A DNA stretch of 64,000 nucleotides from Tetraselmis striata (GCA_006384855.1 VCJN01001890.1:62001-126000), one strand, 5' to 3'; positions 45,859 through 58,704 are shown, numbered from the stretch's first letter. A program made the numbers and translations. Notes: a model not told the origin generated them from the sequence alone.

Positions 45859-46904
45859 GGGTGTGTGTGTGGGGGGGGGGGGGGGGGGGGGCTTTTCTGC
45901 CCTCTAAGCAGCCGGTGCGCGGCGCTGACGATGCGGCGAATAGGGAGGAGCGGCGCGCCGAGGCGCGTCCGCGCCGGGGTCAGAGGGGTGAAAGATGTGG
46001 GTGCAAAAGGGGCCCTGAGGCCCAGGGTGACCAGCCCCTGAGAGCTGGTGGTCCATCGCCGGGGAGATCCGTAGAGCTCGGCAGGGTTGGGGGGGGGTGG
46101 TGGGGGGGGGGGGGGGGGATACACACAATCAAAAGGCAACGTGTTGTTGTACCGCCGCGTTAGCACCAGCCGGGCAGCTGCACACGGAGTTTGAAAGCCG
46201 CGAGAGGAGAGGAGAGGGTACGGGGCGAGCAAAGGACTCGGCGAGATAGCAGCCGATAGAGACCTGTTGCGCTGAGTGGCCAGCCGTGATATCGTGCGCG
46301 AGGCTGATGGCACTTGTGTTCTTTTTTCGCCCCCGATTCTTCCGTTCGGGTATCGTACCGGTGTACATACATACGACACGCTCGCACCATAGCCCTCCCG
46401 GGGCCGCTTCCCGATCGTCCTCATCCAGCCCTCCCTCTCCCCGTAACAGCAACCACGGGCGAAAACCTGTGTTCCGGCTCTCCCTGTGCAGTCCAACAGG
46501 TGGCTAGGCATGAACGGGTGTGCGGCGTCACGTTGTGGCGCTGCTGCTCCCCAGGTACGTATGCACGGCTACGCACTTCGCAGATTCAGTGCGCTGTCAC
46601 TGCTGCTGGCCGCATCGTGGCGAGGGGATCGCTGCGCAGCAGATTATGCTGCGCATGAGACCGGCACGGGATAGCAACCATTACCCCTGCATTACCCTAA
46701 TGGCACCAGTACCCTACACTTTAGGGCCTACGGTAGTATGAGTTCAAAACGAACAGCAGGGGCAACAACATTAATTGAAGGTACAGTACCGCCTGTATAC
46801 TACCTTTGATTAATTAAAGTATATTATATGCATATATATATTTATTTACAGTAACGATTGCCTGTACCTGTACCTGTACCTGTACCTGTACCTGTATATC
46901 CCTT
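45791..46904. other. Spacer with GT and G runs, no gene assigned
   Basis: (GT)n at about 45829-45870 followed by a G run 45871-45890, and another G run at 46102-46118. A minus-strand frame at 46085-45900 between the two runs is open in more than one phase, and a hydrophobic minus frame ends at 45669. Neither could be tied to a gene. One of them may hold the first exon of the SelM-like gene. (GTACCT)n lies at about 46861-46895. Confidence 0.4.
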
Positions 46905-47100
46905 TTCCGCTCATCGGTTGAGCGGTAGTCGTCTCGCACGCGCGACGTCCCGGCCGGGATCGAATCCTGGTCGATGTAATCCTTACTGCATTTCGGCAAT
47001 ATGTCGTCCCGGCGTGTCCTAGGTTTACCGGGTTGATGCGGGAAGTGTTGTGCATTTGCCCTTCGGGGTTTGAATGGGGCAATGGTCTACGGGCTATTAT
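46905..47100 (+). mobile_element. tRNA-derived SINE, copy 2
   Basis: Head: GCTCATCGGTTGAGCGGTAG (D-arm/box A-like) and GGGATCGAATCC (box B). Body shared with 23030-23210, including ATTTCGGCAATAT, GTTTACCGGGTTGATGC and CTTCGGGGTTTGAATGGGGCAATGGTCTA in short pieces. No clear A tail; it ends near a GCCCGG direct repeat. Confidence 0.6.
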
Positions 47101-47945
47101 GCCCGGAGCCCGGGCTACGGGCTACCTACGACTGCGGTTGGCGCAAGAGGTGAAGTGCTGGGGCGGCTTCGGCCGCGAAGTATCCCGCGGGACGAACTTT
47201 ACTTCAGTTTTATTAAAGATTTTCTTCGGTGCAAATACCATCCCCCTTACGTTTGAGTATAGATTTACTATTATTAAAAAACCATTTATCACTGCCAGAC
47301 CCAGGTGTACATACATGCATATAAGTTATGTATATAATACATTACACAGCTAGCTGGCTTTCCCTAGCGAGTAGGTTCTGCTAAAATGTAGGCTTTTATC
47401 TTCCCCAGTACTTTCCGTGCATTCTCTGGGCGCTCTCCCAGTAACCGACAGACTAGAAGTATTAGTTCCTACGGGAAACTTTGTTCGCAACGGGCATGCT
47501 GAACCGCGCGCCGGAATCGTTTAGATCCTCGCCGGCCAACTGCTCGCACAGAACCCCGCCGTAAGACTACTATACCGTGACAGAGTACAGCCCTTCATCA
47601 GGGCAGACCGGTGAGGCCACTCCCCCCGTCAGAGGAATCTTGACAGCACACCCGGTGCCGGCCACCGTCGGCGCTCGGGGCGAGTTCTGAAAAGTACTAC
47701 ACGGGAATCGCGAAATACAAAAAGTTGTCGCGAAGCGTCTCTGCGTTCGCCAGCTAGGCTATCCAGGAACCACACTCTGGGACGCAGTCGCTTCAGGTTG
47801 CAGCACGGCGGCGAGGCGGGACTTGCGCACAGCAAGGGACTGTCCTAGGCGGGAGCTGACGCGTTGCTGGTGCGTCGCCGTGGGGGGGGGGGGGGGGCGG
47901 GGGGGCAGTCCCAGCCTCGTCGCGTGCGCAGGGGGACGCGCCGCC
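47101..47945. other. 5' flank of the OEP61-like gene
   Basis: No coding-like frame. A G run at about 47882-47897 lies some 50 bases before ATG 47946, probably within the 5' UTR. Confidence 0.45.
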
Positions 47946-50942
47946 ATGGACCCGGAGATGGCGAGGCTGGCGATGGAGCAGATGGTGCGCCCTCAGCTCC
48001 CCCCGCCCTTGCACCCGCCTGCTCAACGGCTTGCTTCCCGCTGCGTAGCGATGATGTCACATCACAACGGAGGCTGCGGCCTATCTAGCGGTGGTTGGCG
48101 CACCACCTGGGTGGTCGGGACAGCAGAACTCCGTCACTTCATTCCCAATTATTCCTGTGCAGTGCCTTGACATTTTACGTGATGGCTACAACGGAGCTGT
48201 CACCTACATAGAGCGTTAGTTAGCTTGATTTTCGCCTGAAAATAAAGCCGCCGTAGAGGCGCTGCAATGGTCCTCTGTTTGGGCTACCTGTCCCGATGGC
48301 GGTAAAGATAGTTTGGAAAAAGCAGCCGGGGTTCGATGCTGCGTCATGGGTGCTGAAATGAAAAGGCCGCTTCAGCCCCGACTTAACCAGATGGACTAGG
48401 CTGACAATCATTCAAAGAGGACCAGAAGTGGGTTCAGGCCAGACTTGGCAGCCTGAGCTCATGCCAGGCTATCAGGCCCCAGGGGGATGGGACAGGCGCG
48501 GAAGGTGAAGGGGAGGGGGCACTGTGCCTGGGCTGAAGCGCATGCTGTGTGTCATTGTGCCGGCAGAAGAAGATGTCGCCGCAGCAGGTGACCCCTGACC
48601 CTTTTGACCCGAGTGCCGCGCCTCCCGCAGCCCGCTGGCTACCGGGCTGATCTGACGGCGGCGGGTGGCTGCGTGTATGGCTGCGCAGATGGCGGCGATG
48701 CGCGCGCAGATGGGCAACATGGACCCGGGCATGATGCGCGCGGCGATGGAGCAGATGAACAGCATGAGCACGGCGGAGAAGGAGCGCATGCGGGCGCAGA
48801 TGGCAGGCATGGACCCCTCGCAGATGGACGCGATGGGGCAGGCGGGTGCGGCGCGCATGTCGGCACAGCAGAAGTACGAGCTGCAGGTGCGGGCGGCCGG
48901 CTGGATGGATGGCTGCAGACTAGGGCGGTGTACCCCCAAGAAAGGGAAGCGTGGGTGTGCCAGGGGGGCCATGGGCGGGCGATGTGTGTGTGTGTTGGGG
49001 GGGGGGGGGGGGGGGGGGCAGGAGTGGCCTCCAGGGCCGCACGGATGTGGGGACGGGAGGGTTTTGGTCCAGTCGGCACTGAATTCAGCAGAATATACTT
49101 TGGGCCAATCAATTAGGCCGAGACTCCTCTGAAGGAGAGGCATTCGGCCATATCTCAGTCATGCCTTCCTCCCGGATAGGTGCAAGAGGGAGCCAGCTAG
49201 ATTCAGTGGGGGCGCTGTAATACCGGGTTGCCCTTGCTCAGGGTGAATTTAGCACAGGCCATCTTTGAGAAGTTTCCGATTGGAACTGAAATCAGCGAAG
49301 ATCGGCCGGTCAGGCACAGCTAGAATGCGCGGAAGCCTCAGGAGCAAACCTCTCAGCAACATCCCCTGTCTTGCGGTGGGACCATGCAGGCGTCGGAGAC
49401 GCTCAAGAGCGAGGGCAACGCCCTCCACAAGCAGGGGCGCTTCAAGGAGGCGGCAGAGAAGTACAGCCGCGCGCACGCCAACATGGCCACTCACGCGTGC
49501 GCAGACGCCCGCGCGCTCAAGAAGGCGAGCCCTCTCAACCCCCCCCCTCCTGACCCGCTCCCCTCCTACATTGGCCTATTCCAGTGAATTCCCCCGGAGC
49601 TGCTGTTTCCACATCTGCGTGATGCTGGTCTCCCCGGGGGTCCTCCCCTTCCTTGCACCACAGGCATGCGCCCTCAACCTGGCCTCCTGCCACCTCAAGC
49701 TGGGGGCCTTCGACGCGGCGGTGCCGCTTTGCTCCGAGGTGCTGGCGGAGGAGGGCGGCAACGTGAAGGCGCTGTACCGGCGCGGCCAGGCGCACGCGGC
49801 GCTCAAGGCGTACGGCAAGGCGGTGGCGGACCTTCGCCGCGCGGTGGCGGCGTCGCCCACGGACGAGGGCATCAAGGTGCAGACCCCTCCCCTCCCCGCC
49901 CCCAAAACCCTACAAACCCTCATCTCCCTCTTGGACACCTCTCCATGCTCAAAAATTCGATCCCTGAAAAGCAGGGCATGATCCCGTGACATTTGGACTT
50001 GTCCTTCCCAATGCGCCAGGGGGCATCTGTAGCATTGGGCGTGTGACGTTGGAGGGCACAGTGTCTGTGGAAAATGATGGATGCTTGCATTGACGTTGGG
50101 CTGATGTCGCTGGGTGCCGGCACCCACCCACTGCCCAGGGCAAGCTGGAAGAGGTCACCCGGCTGCTGGAGGAGTCTGGCGGGGCGGTCGAGGAGCCAGC
50201 GGAGCCGACGCCCGCGCTGGCGGCGCAGATGCCCATGTCGGGGCAGGCACCGGCGGGCAACCCTGCGCAGGCGGCGGCCATGATGAAGGTGCGGAGCATC
50301 ACGTGTGGGGGGGCGGGGGGGGGGAGGGGTGAGGTGGCGGGGAGTATGTGGATCAGTGCGTCGGCGCAGGTACGGGAATGCTACTGGCACCCAGCATGGC
50401 TTGAGAGAAGGCGGCGCGGCGCGCTTGGACACTGCAGGACCCCAACACACGCAAGATGATGGCGGACATGATGAAGAACATGACGGACGAGGACCTGCAG
50501 AGGATGGTGCTTGCCCCACTGCCTGGTGCATGTTGCCCTGTCCATGTCCATGTTCATGTCCAAGTATGTCCGTGTATGTGGACGGGTACCGGCGCACCTG
50601 TGAGAATCCAAATATCACAAGCATCAAATTGGGGCCGCGTGCAAGCTACAGGACCATTTGCTATAGTTCTGTCTACATCCTACCTCTGACAGGTAGGGAA
50701 GACCCTTATTCATAGTGTTCTGAATACCGCGTAGACACGTTTATATGCATGTGCGCATTGAGTACGCATATGCCTATACGCTAGTGGCCCGTGGAACTCC
50801 GGTAGGTGTCCTACTTTTACAGTCCTTCTCCAAGCTCTTAATTAATCTTTATCTTTGAAAACACAACATTACAATTAGACGGTCCTCGTACGAACAGCGA
50901 CAGTACGAACAGAGGTCGTTCCCAAATTAATATAGTAGGATG

Positions 50943-50989
<47 letters not shown>

Positions 50990-53900
50990 CATATTATAGG
51001 TGGAAGAAAGAGAGGAGGAGGGGGGTCAAGTAAATGGTTGTGGATGCTGGATTGAGATTGGCGTTCAGTGGGGGCGAGGGAAGCCTGGGACCTGAGTCAC
51101 CTGACCTGCGACCACCAACTGCCCCTTCCGCTGCAGGCTGCCATGAGCGGCGCGCCCCCGGGCATGACAGTGCAGCAGATGCGGCAGCAGTACGAGATGC
51201 TGGAGTCCATGGACCCGGTGCGCCCTCCGCCCTGCGCGCCGTGCCCATCCCTGTGCATCCTGGGCGACCTGTCCCGGTGGCCTCGCAAGCTTCCGCTGAC
51301 GGAGCGGGTGCGCACAGGCGGAGGTGGAGCGGGCGGCGCAGATGGCGGGCGGCGGCGCGACGGGCGGCGTGCCCAGCGGCGACCAGTTCCAGAGGATGAA
51401 GGAGGTGATGGACAAGGACCCAGACGCCATGAAGAAGGTGCGCCCTGCCCCGTGGCCGGGCAGCCGCGTCCCTGGTCCGGCGCATTCCATGCCTGCCTGC
51501 CAATAGATGGTGTGCCCCTCGGTGAATGAAACCTTTGCAGGCGTGCTTTTGTGTCCAGCTTGGCAGACTGCGGAAGACGATTGGCAATACCTTTGGGATT
51601 GCACTGTGTCAGATTGACCGTCTTGCCGCAACCACGCTCTCGGTTTGCTGCATATCACTTTCTCATGATCGAAAAACTATATTCATCTGGAAACCTGTCA
51701 GGATATACCAGGAGTATGGCACAGAATACCCAGCTCGATGTTCCAAAACAACACAATATTTTATGCAATCCGCGAAAGCAGTGGAGTGTTATTCGGGTAG
51801 TAGACCTTTGAAAGCTGTGGATGTCGCGTATGCACTGAAATGGCGTGCTGCGCATTCGTATGTCTTGTAAATAAATCGATAAGCCGTTGAGCACCGGGCC
51901 ATGGGGCGGCGCTGACTGTTCCATGCCGGGTGACTGCGCGGCAGATGATGGAGTCTTTGAGCAGTATGCCGCAGGAGCAGCTGGACGCGATGGCCAAAGC
52001 GTCCGGGGCCCCCGCAGGTCTGGTTGCGGCCCAGCGGTAGCTCTGGTGGCGCCTCCGAAGCGCTCCTGAACTGCGCCGATATCACGCTTGCCTCGTGCAC
52101 TCAGCGAAACGGGTTTTGTTCTTGGTGCAGTATCATATCGCTAAATCGAAATTGGATACGAAATGAATACAATGAATAAGCGACGATCGGGCTTGGTATC
52201 GCCAATTTTTTGGCCGCCAAATTAGCCGGTGCAAACTGAGTATTCATTATGACAGGCAAGAACGGCCCCTGAATGCTTACTGATGCAGCGCGCTCCGCCC
52301 CTGTTGTGAAAGAAGGAAGCGCTGCCTGTATACCTGTACTAGCACTATCTATCGGCATTTTGCGCAGCACATTTCGCGACGAAAATGGTAGGACGGTCGA
52401 AAACGGGACGACCGATCTGGAAACGGCATCCCGGAGTATTTTACCGGTGCTAATCGTAGTCGCTGGAGCTTTCGATGGCGCCGCTTTTTATTTTCGACGG
52501 TGAAATTCGATGGGCTGCAGTACTTCTGATGTAGCGGTAGCAGTACACGAATTCACAACTCGCCGCCAGGTGTCGGCGCCGGTCGGGAACGCCGTGTCCG
52601 CCAATTTGTCCGTCCCGCCAGCCGTAGTGGTAGCGGCGACTCTTCGCTTGCCCGCTGACCTGCTCGCGGGCGCCGCGTGGCTGTCGGCAGGTGTGAAGCT
52701 GACGCCGGAGATGGTGAAGATGAGCGCGGACATGATGTCCAAGATGACGCCTGAGGACATGGAGCGCATGCGCGCGATGCACAGCGCCGCGCCCTCTGGG
52801 GGCACCGCCGCGGCCGCCCCTCCCACGGCGCCTCGTCAGCCCTCCGTGGCGAACACCACCATCCACGACGATGTGAAGATCGAAGATATTACCGGCCAGG
52901 AGGTGAGCGAGTCATACCTGTCACGATCCGCCACTGACAACGGCCCGGTGATGGAGCAAACGACAAAAAGTTTAGTGCGGAATGTATATGGTGCGAGTAA
53001 TTACATTGTATTTCACACGGATAAATATTCCGCGCTGCTTCTGTTCTATGGGAATGGAGAGTAGAGGGGACGATGTCTGTCTATTGTCTATAATTACCGG
53101 TGGCAAGCTGCCAAGTACCAACTATATTATATTATCAGTTATAAAAGTCCTCACTCAAAAGTTGCTCAGAGGTACAGGTGTAAGTACTGTCAAAGCACGG
53201 ACAAATCTATGTCCTATGACACTTCAACCCGGCGAGTTTTAATTGACTATATTGTCAATTAGTACTGCGTGGCTTGCGACCAGTAATGTCATACTATTTA
53301 TAGTTTCATCAAAGCTCATTTGAAAAATGGATTCACATGTGAGACATTCGCATTTTTTACTCCCCCCCCCCCCCCCCTCCCACCCACACACACACACATA
53401 TCCACCCACCCACCCACCCACCCAAAAAGTAACCGTAAAATGACATTTTAAAGAACACGAAACAAAGATGCCACGGATTTACCGGCGCAATTCTGCAAGG
53501 CAAATAATACAGGTTCAGGCTACCTGCAAAACGGATTTAACAATGGAAGTCTTATGCATACGCTTCCTTACTTTACTCTAACATAAACATGGGATGATGA
53601 TGCACAGTGCGTTTTCTGACGATGTGTGGCCACATTTATGTTCTGATGCGCCGGCATCAGGAGGGCGCGAGCACGTCCTCGGCGGCCATGGCCACGGCAG
53701 CGGCTCCGGCCGGCATTCCACCTGGGATGGGCGACATGCTGGCCGGGATGTCGGAGGAGCAGCTCGCCTCCATGGTGCGACTGTCGCCGCCGCCGCCGCT
53801 GCTGCCGCCTGCGTGAGGCGGCTGCGGGGGGGAGATGTGAAGGCGGGTCCCTCGCGCTGGCGGCTGACCTGGGCGGGCGGGGCTGTGACGACCGCCGGCG

Positions 53901-54532
53901 CGCAGGCCCAGATGAGCGGGATGCCCGCGGGGATGATGACGCCCGAGATGATGAAGATGGCGGCGGACATGATGAAGAACATGGACCCGGCGGACATGAT
54001 GCGGATGCAGCAGATGGGGTCCGGCATGGGCATGGGTGCGCTCGCCCCCCCCCCCCCCCCCCTTCCCCCCTCCAAAAGGGACGCACCAACCGAACCATTT
54101 GATCACGTCTGCGCGCCCCAACCAGAATGGTTTCTTTCGCACCACCGAATACGTTTTCCCTTTGCCATATTCGCGGTTTATGATGGCGCGTGTCAAAACA
54201 ATTGTAGGTTTTCATCTTCGCGGCGGGTTCACCAACAATGATACCAACCTAGAGGGTGCCAGCATGCCCGGCTGGCATCCCCGGGTTAAACCAGTGATAG
54301 GGGTCCTGGGGGGGGGGGGGGGTGTCGTGAGCGATGGATGACGCAAGTGGCGCGGATGCAGGCGGCGGCGCCGGGATGGGGGCGGCCGGAATGTCGGCGG
54401 AGCAGCGAGAGCGCATGCAGCAGGACATGATGAGCAACCCCGACTCCGTCAAGGTATGTGGCCCCGCGCCTGATGCTGGCGCGACGTGAGGTGATGCCTC
54501 CTGACGGAGAGAAGACCGATTCGTGTGTGCTT

Positions 54533-54570
<38 letters not shown>

Positions 54571-56157
54571 TAGTGTGTGTGCTTAGTGTGTGTGTGTGGA
54601 GGGTGTGCTTATTATTTATTGCGTACTGTACAATTAGATACGGTCCATGGAGCAAAAAGGATATGAATTGTTTTGCACCTTCGAATCCAAATCTTCGTGT
54701 CGTATGCGCGCAGGGCACCCGCGTACCTCCCTTGATCACCCAGCCACCACCTTTGTATCCGCTCTTTGGACCTCCTCCCCCCTCCCGCTGCATGCTGAAG
54801 TAGAACCGTAGAATTTGCGACACAGTCGGAACCAAATATATTTCTTGTTTTTGGCTTTTGCACTGTGATGCCGGTGTTGCGAACATATAGCGATCAATGT
54901 GTGGGTTGCGAGGAGCATGAGGACTTCAAGTGTCTCTGAACAGCGGTGCAAACTCACCCGTGTTTAGTACTGACTGCGGTTGTGGTGCGTATTTCATCTA
55001 CCAAGTCACGGTGCCTCTTAACGCCGCAGCTGCCGATTCCTGGGCCACAGATATTGTGCCGGTGCTCTAGGTTGAAGCACTGCCACCGGGGGGCGGGTGA
55101 CAACAAGGAAAGGGGTGGGTGCGTGGGTGTGGGTCACGGTGGCCCATCGGTTTGGTGGTCGGTCATGTGGCCGTCCTGTGGCGGCGCGTCTTGCAGATGG
55201 TGTCCAAGATGATGGACTCCATGGACCCAAAGACGCTGGCGGCCATGAGCAAGTCGGCGGGGATGGAGATCTCCGAGGAGCAGGCCGCCAAGGTCCCCCC
55301 CGCCCGCCCTCCTCCTCACCCCCTCGCCTTTGCCATCTTTTGTCTACTGATGCCTTGGCCGGTCTGCCGCGGTGTTAGATGAAGGATGCCATGAAGAACA
55401 TCAAGCCCGAGCACATGGAGAAGATCATGAAGGTGCGCGTCCTCATCGGTGCCCACCTGCCCGGTTTAGGCCCGCATACCCGCTCAGTCCGCGGCACCCA
55501 CGCCGCCCGTGTGCAACGGACCAAAGCGAGGGCCAAGATATACGCGTGCTTGCACATGTGTTTGCCAGGGGTGACAGGTCATATAAAGCGGATGATAAAA
55601 GATAACCCAACCACGAACTGATATGAAAACATTCAATGGAATCATTGATTCACCATTTTCAATATTATACATAGGGAGCAGGGTCGGACACAACCCTGAA
55701 ATCCACGCATTTTGATGCATAAACCCTGAATACATCCTGAAATCTGTTCAGCTCGTCTACATGCAACGTTGACTTGAGATTATGGGTCCTCGAGCCTAAA
55801 ACAATAATCAATAGTTTTGCACCTTCGCGTCGGGATTCCGTCAAGTGATCTCGGTGCATTCGCAATTATTTTACCACTGTGTAACACTTTTCCCCTCTTC
55901 GCCCGGGGGGGAAGGGAGGGGGCAACAGGGGCAGTTTTTATCCGCGGGCCGTCCAGGGGCCGTCTAATATGTTCATACAGTAGTCTCTAATTGTGAGATT
56001 CCTCACTCGCATGCGGAAATAGACCCTTTCATACATCACGGAGCCTACATGTAGTTCTTCCACAATAATGCTCCGCAATGAATTCGTCACGCACAATCAC
56101 CCACACGTACAGTTACGAGTACTTGTACTGCTCCTCATGTGGGTTTAAATATATATC

Positions 56158-56218
<61 letters not shown>

Positions 56219-56549
56219 CCCTGCAGCCCAGTGATCTCGGCATGAACACTGTCAAACTCCGCCCAGCATCTATACCATTAAGAATAGCGAGCACAATAAG
56301 GAAACCACCGCGAATCCTTGTTGTGGAAGAACCCCCCTTTTAAAAAGAGGCGCGCCCAGTTTGGCTCGCTCGTGTCCGTCACTCCCTTGTTTGATGCTGC
56401 TCTGCGCGTTCCAGGTGGCTGGCTACGCGCAAAAGGCGGGCCAGAAGGCCAAGCAGGCCAAGGAGTTCATGCTCAGCCGGAAGATGTTTTGGTTTTCGCT
56501 CATCATGCTCCTCATCGCTGTCGTCCTGCGGTACCTGGGAGTCGTCTGA
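47946..56549 (+). CDS. OEP61: OEP61/TPR7-like outer-envelope chaperone-docking protein
   Basis: Seventeen exons: 47946-47984, 48567-48587, 48689-48886, 49390-49524, 49664-49876, 50139-50288, 50438-50506, 51137-51217, 51318-51437, 51945-52017, 52691-52902, 53661-53774, 53906-54035, 54362-54453, 55197-55292, 55379-55432, 56415-56549 (TGA). Phases agree; 643 residues. Residues 87-202 form a clamp-type TPR (ASETLKSEGNALHKQGRFKEA..., LNLASCHLKLGAFDAA..., VKALYRRGQAHAALKAYGKA), as used to bind Hsp70 tails. A lone C-terminal membrane span (about 624-640, FWFSLIMLLIAVVLRYL) after a Lys-rich segment fits tail anchoring in the chloroplast outer envelope or ER. The rest is built from Met-rich helices (PEMMKMAADMMKNMDPADMM type). 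Arabidopsis OEP61 has the same order but is shorter. The exon 4 donor is GC. Confidence 0.9.
50620..50705 (-). repeat. Short dispersed repeat copy, inverted
   Basis: On the minus strand: CCCTACCTGTCAGAGGTAGGATGTAGACAGAACTATAGC...TGTAGCTTGCACGCGGCCCCAATTTGA. It lies in the OEP61-like intron between exons 7 and 8. Confidence 0.5.
50946..50988. repeat. (GT)n microsatellite
   Basis: About 21 uninterrupted GT units inside an OEP61-like intron. A second, interrupted GT tract is at about 54532-54600. Confidence 0.9.
56157..56216. repeat. (TA)n microsatellite
   Basis: About 28 TA units in the last OEP61-like intron. Confidence 0.9.
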
Positions 56550-57164
56550 CCGGCTGGCGCTGCGCCCGGCGGCGTGGCGATGCCATACTGCCATGTCGCC
56601 GCCAGTAGCGGATAGCCCAACCACTGCCAGGGGGGGAGGGCGGCGCTGCCCATTGCGCAGCCGGGGCTCGAACCGCTGTTGTAACGGCTGGCAGCGAAGT
56701 GGCAGCCCCCGCATGCGCGGGGCGCTTGCAGGCAGCTGGAATGAGGGGCTGCTGAGGTCGTAACGGCCACTGAGCGGGCGGCAAGTGACACCGTTTTTTG
56801 CAGGGTTTTGTAATAGGCTTTAAATGTTTCAGTCCGAGGGATGTAACCCCCTTACCCTACACACCGTTCTATTTGAAGGGGCGCGTGTCCGGCAGGGGAA
56901 TGAAAACCACGTGGGGTGAGGGACCGAGGACAGGGGTCCAAAACCGAAACACAAAAAACCCGATGTGTACACCATAGCCCCACACAGTGTATGCCTAGAA
57001 AACCTGCGTGCTGCTGCCCGGCGGGTTTGCCCCGCCCATGCTGTGATTAGAAAGTATCAAGACAAGTGGTTACAGTATCCCTCACTGGCATCCATCACGC
57101 GGCGGCCCCTTTCGGCAGCCATCCTGTTCGCCCTGTGTAACAACCCGTAGTATGGGGCGGGGAC
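56550..57164. other. 3' flank of the OEP61-like gene
   Basis: GC-rich for about 230 bases (likely 3' UTR), then AT-richer. No gene seen. Confidence 0.5.
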
Positions 57165-57415
57165 GAGGCTTGCCCCAACTCGCATTACTCGAATGGGCCG
57201 ACGCCCGAACGGGTAGGGCGGACCTTTCGTGGTCAGTGCCGGGTGTTTTGATGGCAGTGTTTCAGATGGCGGTGATCCAACAGTGTTGGAAATTCCGTCA
57301 CTGGCCTCCAATATTAGTCTTGCAGAATGGTTCGGCAGTTTGCTTGTTGACTATCCCGGGGCGTCGCCTACCCAGGGCTTTCCGTAACTGGATCGCAGCC
57401 TAAACGGCCGTAGAT
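57165..57415 (+). mobile_element. LINE 3' tail, forward copy
   Basis: Shares GGCTTGCCCCAACTCGCATTAC, GGCGGACCTTTCGTGGTC and the end block CTTTCCGTAACTGGATCGC..CTAAACGGCCGT with 25795-26892 and, inverted, with 57500-57755. Only the 3' UTR part is present. Confidence 0.7.
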
Positions 57416-57499
57416 GTACTAGAGTAGGGTGCATGTTTTGTTTTTTCGCCTCCAGGACAGGACTGGCACCAGTGAAACTAACCCTTGCAGCGTCTCTAC

Positions 57500-58085
57500 G
57501 ACGGCCGTTTAGGCAGCGATCCAGTTACGGAATGCCCTGGGTAGGCGACGCTCCGTTATAGTCAACAAGCAAATTGCCGAACCATTCTGCAGGACTAATT
57601 GAAGGCCAGTGACAGATTGCCCAGCACCATTGGATCACCGCCGTCTAAAACACTGTCATCAAAAGGTCCGATAACCGGCACTGACCACGAAAGGTCCGCC
57701 CTACCCGTTTGGGCGTCGGCCCATTCGAGTAATGCGAGTTGGGGCAACCCGCGGAGCAAAGCATTTCGGGAGTGCGATACATGTGCAACAAAAAAGGCAA
57801 TGTGAGGGAGGGCCCGAGGCCATAGCTGGAAAAGTTTCCCAATCTCAGTAAAATCCAGGGCGCCGTAAAGGGAGGGGGACCCCGCCCAAAATAAAGGCAG
57901 TTAAGTCCTTAGGTGTTCACGCACTAACCTGACTACTAATAAAATCCCTGAACTCCGGAACTAACAACCCAAAATTATGACGGTGATACCCCCACCGCGG
58001 GCACTCCACCAACATATGTTCGATAGTCTCAGATTCACCTCCGCCACATGCAGGGCAGTGCTCAAGGAACCGCTCAGGCAGGCAT
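57500..58085 (-). mobile_element. LINE 3' tail, reverse copy with ORF2 C-terminus
   Basis: Minus strand from 58085: a frame encodes a cysteine-histidine knuckle (FLEHCPACGGGESE, then TIEHMLVECPRWGYH), the usual end of non-LTR retrotransposon ORF2. It is broken by TGA where the copy near 25.62 kb has TCA. A 3' UTR follows, ending at the same AAACGGCCGT block as the forward copy. The two tails face each other about 90 bases apart. Confidence 0.72.
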
Positions 58086-58704
58086 ACACTAGGGGTGCAT
58101 GCACCGCGCGCGCGCTCTAGTGCATCCCAGGGGATGTGTCTTCACGTGATTATTCATATTGGCATACGTGTACAAGTAGGGTGCATGCATCGCGCGCGCC
58201 TTCTTGTATTGGGGATATATCAGCAGTTATATTCAACTACGGGTAGCGCGTTCTGGTAGGTGGCAATTGATTTCAAAGAGCGGTGCCCGACTGTGTTTAA
58301 TAATAAATTTGTCACACTTCTATCGTTGCAATAAACCGACCGCTTTCACTATACCTGATAATCGAGGACACACACTACCAGGATCATGAAATAGATTTTA
58401 TATGTGTGTTGTACTTATCTACAAACTCATAACAATTATGTGGGAAAGTCGTCAAATAAAGGTAATCTCATCGCCATGCATCGGTTCGCACTCCTGTGTT
58501 GCTATCTATTTTCAAACAATGTACGCAACATTTCCCTGAATAACTAAGCAATGCAAACTCAAATAATATCCTTCGCACTTTCCGAAATCGATTCGCAATA
58601 CCACTTAAATGTATGTCAGATTTCTTTAATAAAAAGGCAAAATATCAAGACATTTGTGTATTCAATTCTTCTCTATTTCTGATCGCCGAACTTCAATCCC
58701 AATA

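Noticed and set aside
45669..46511. 280-codon minus-strand open frame upstream of the SelM-like gene
   Set aside because: Runs straight through poly-C and (AC)n tracts that give Pro and Thr-His runs; no domain recognised. Part of it may still be an exon.
46900..46975. Possible functional tRNA gene
   Set aside because: Box A and B are present, but acceptor and anticodon stems do not pair properly, and the same head plus body occurs at 23.0 kb, so a SINE fits better.
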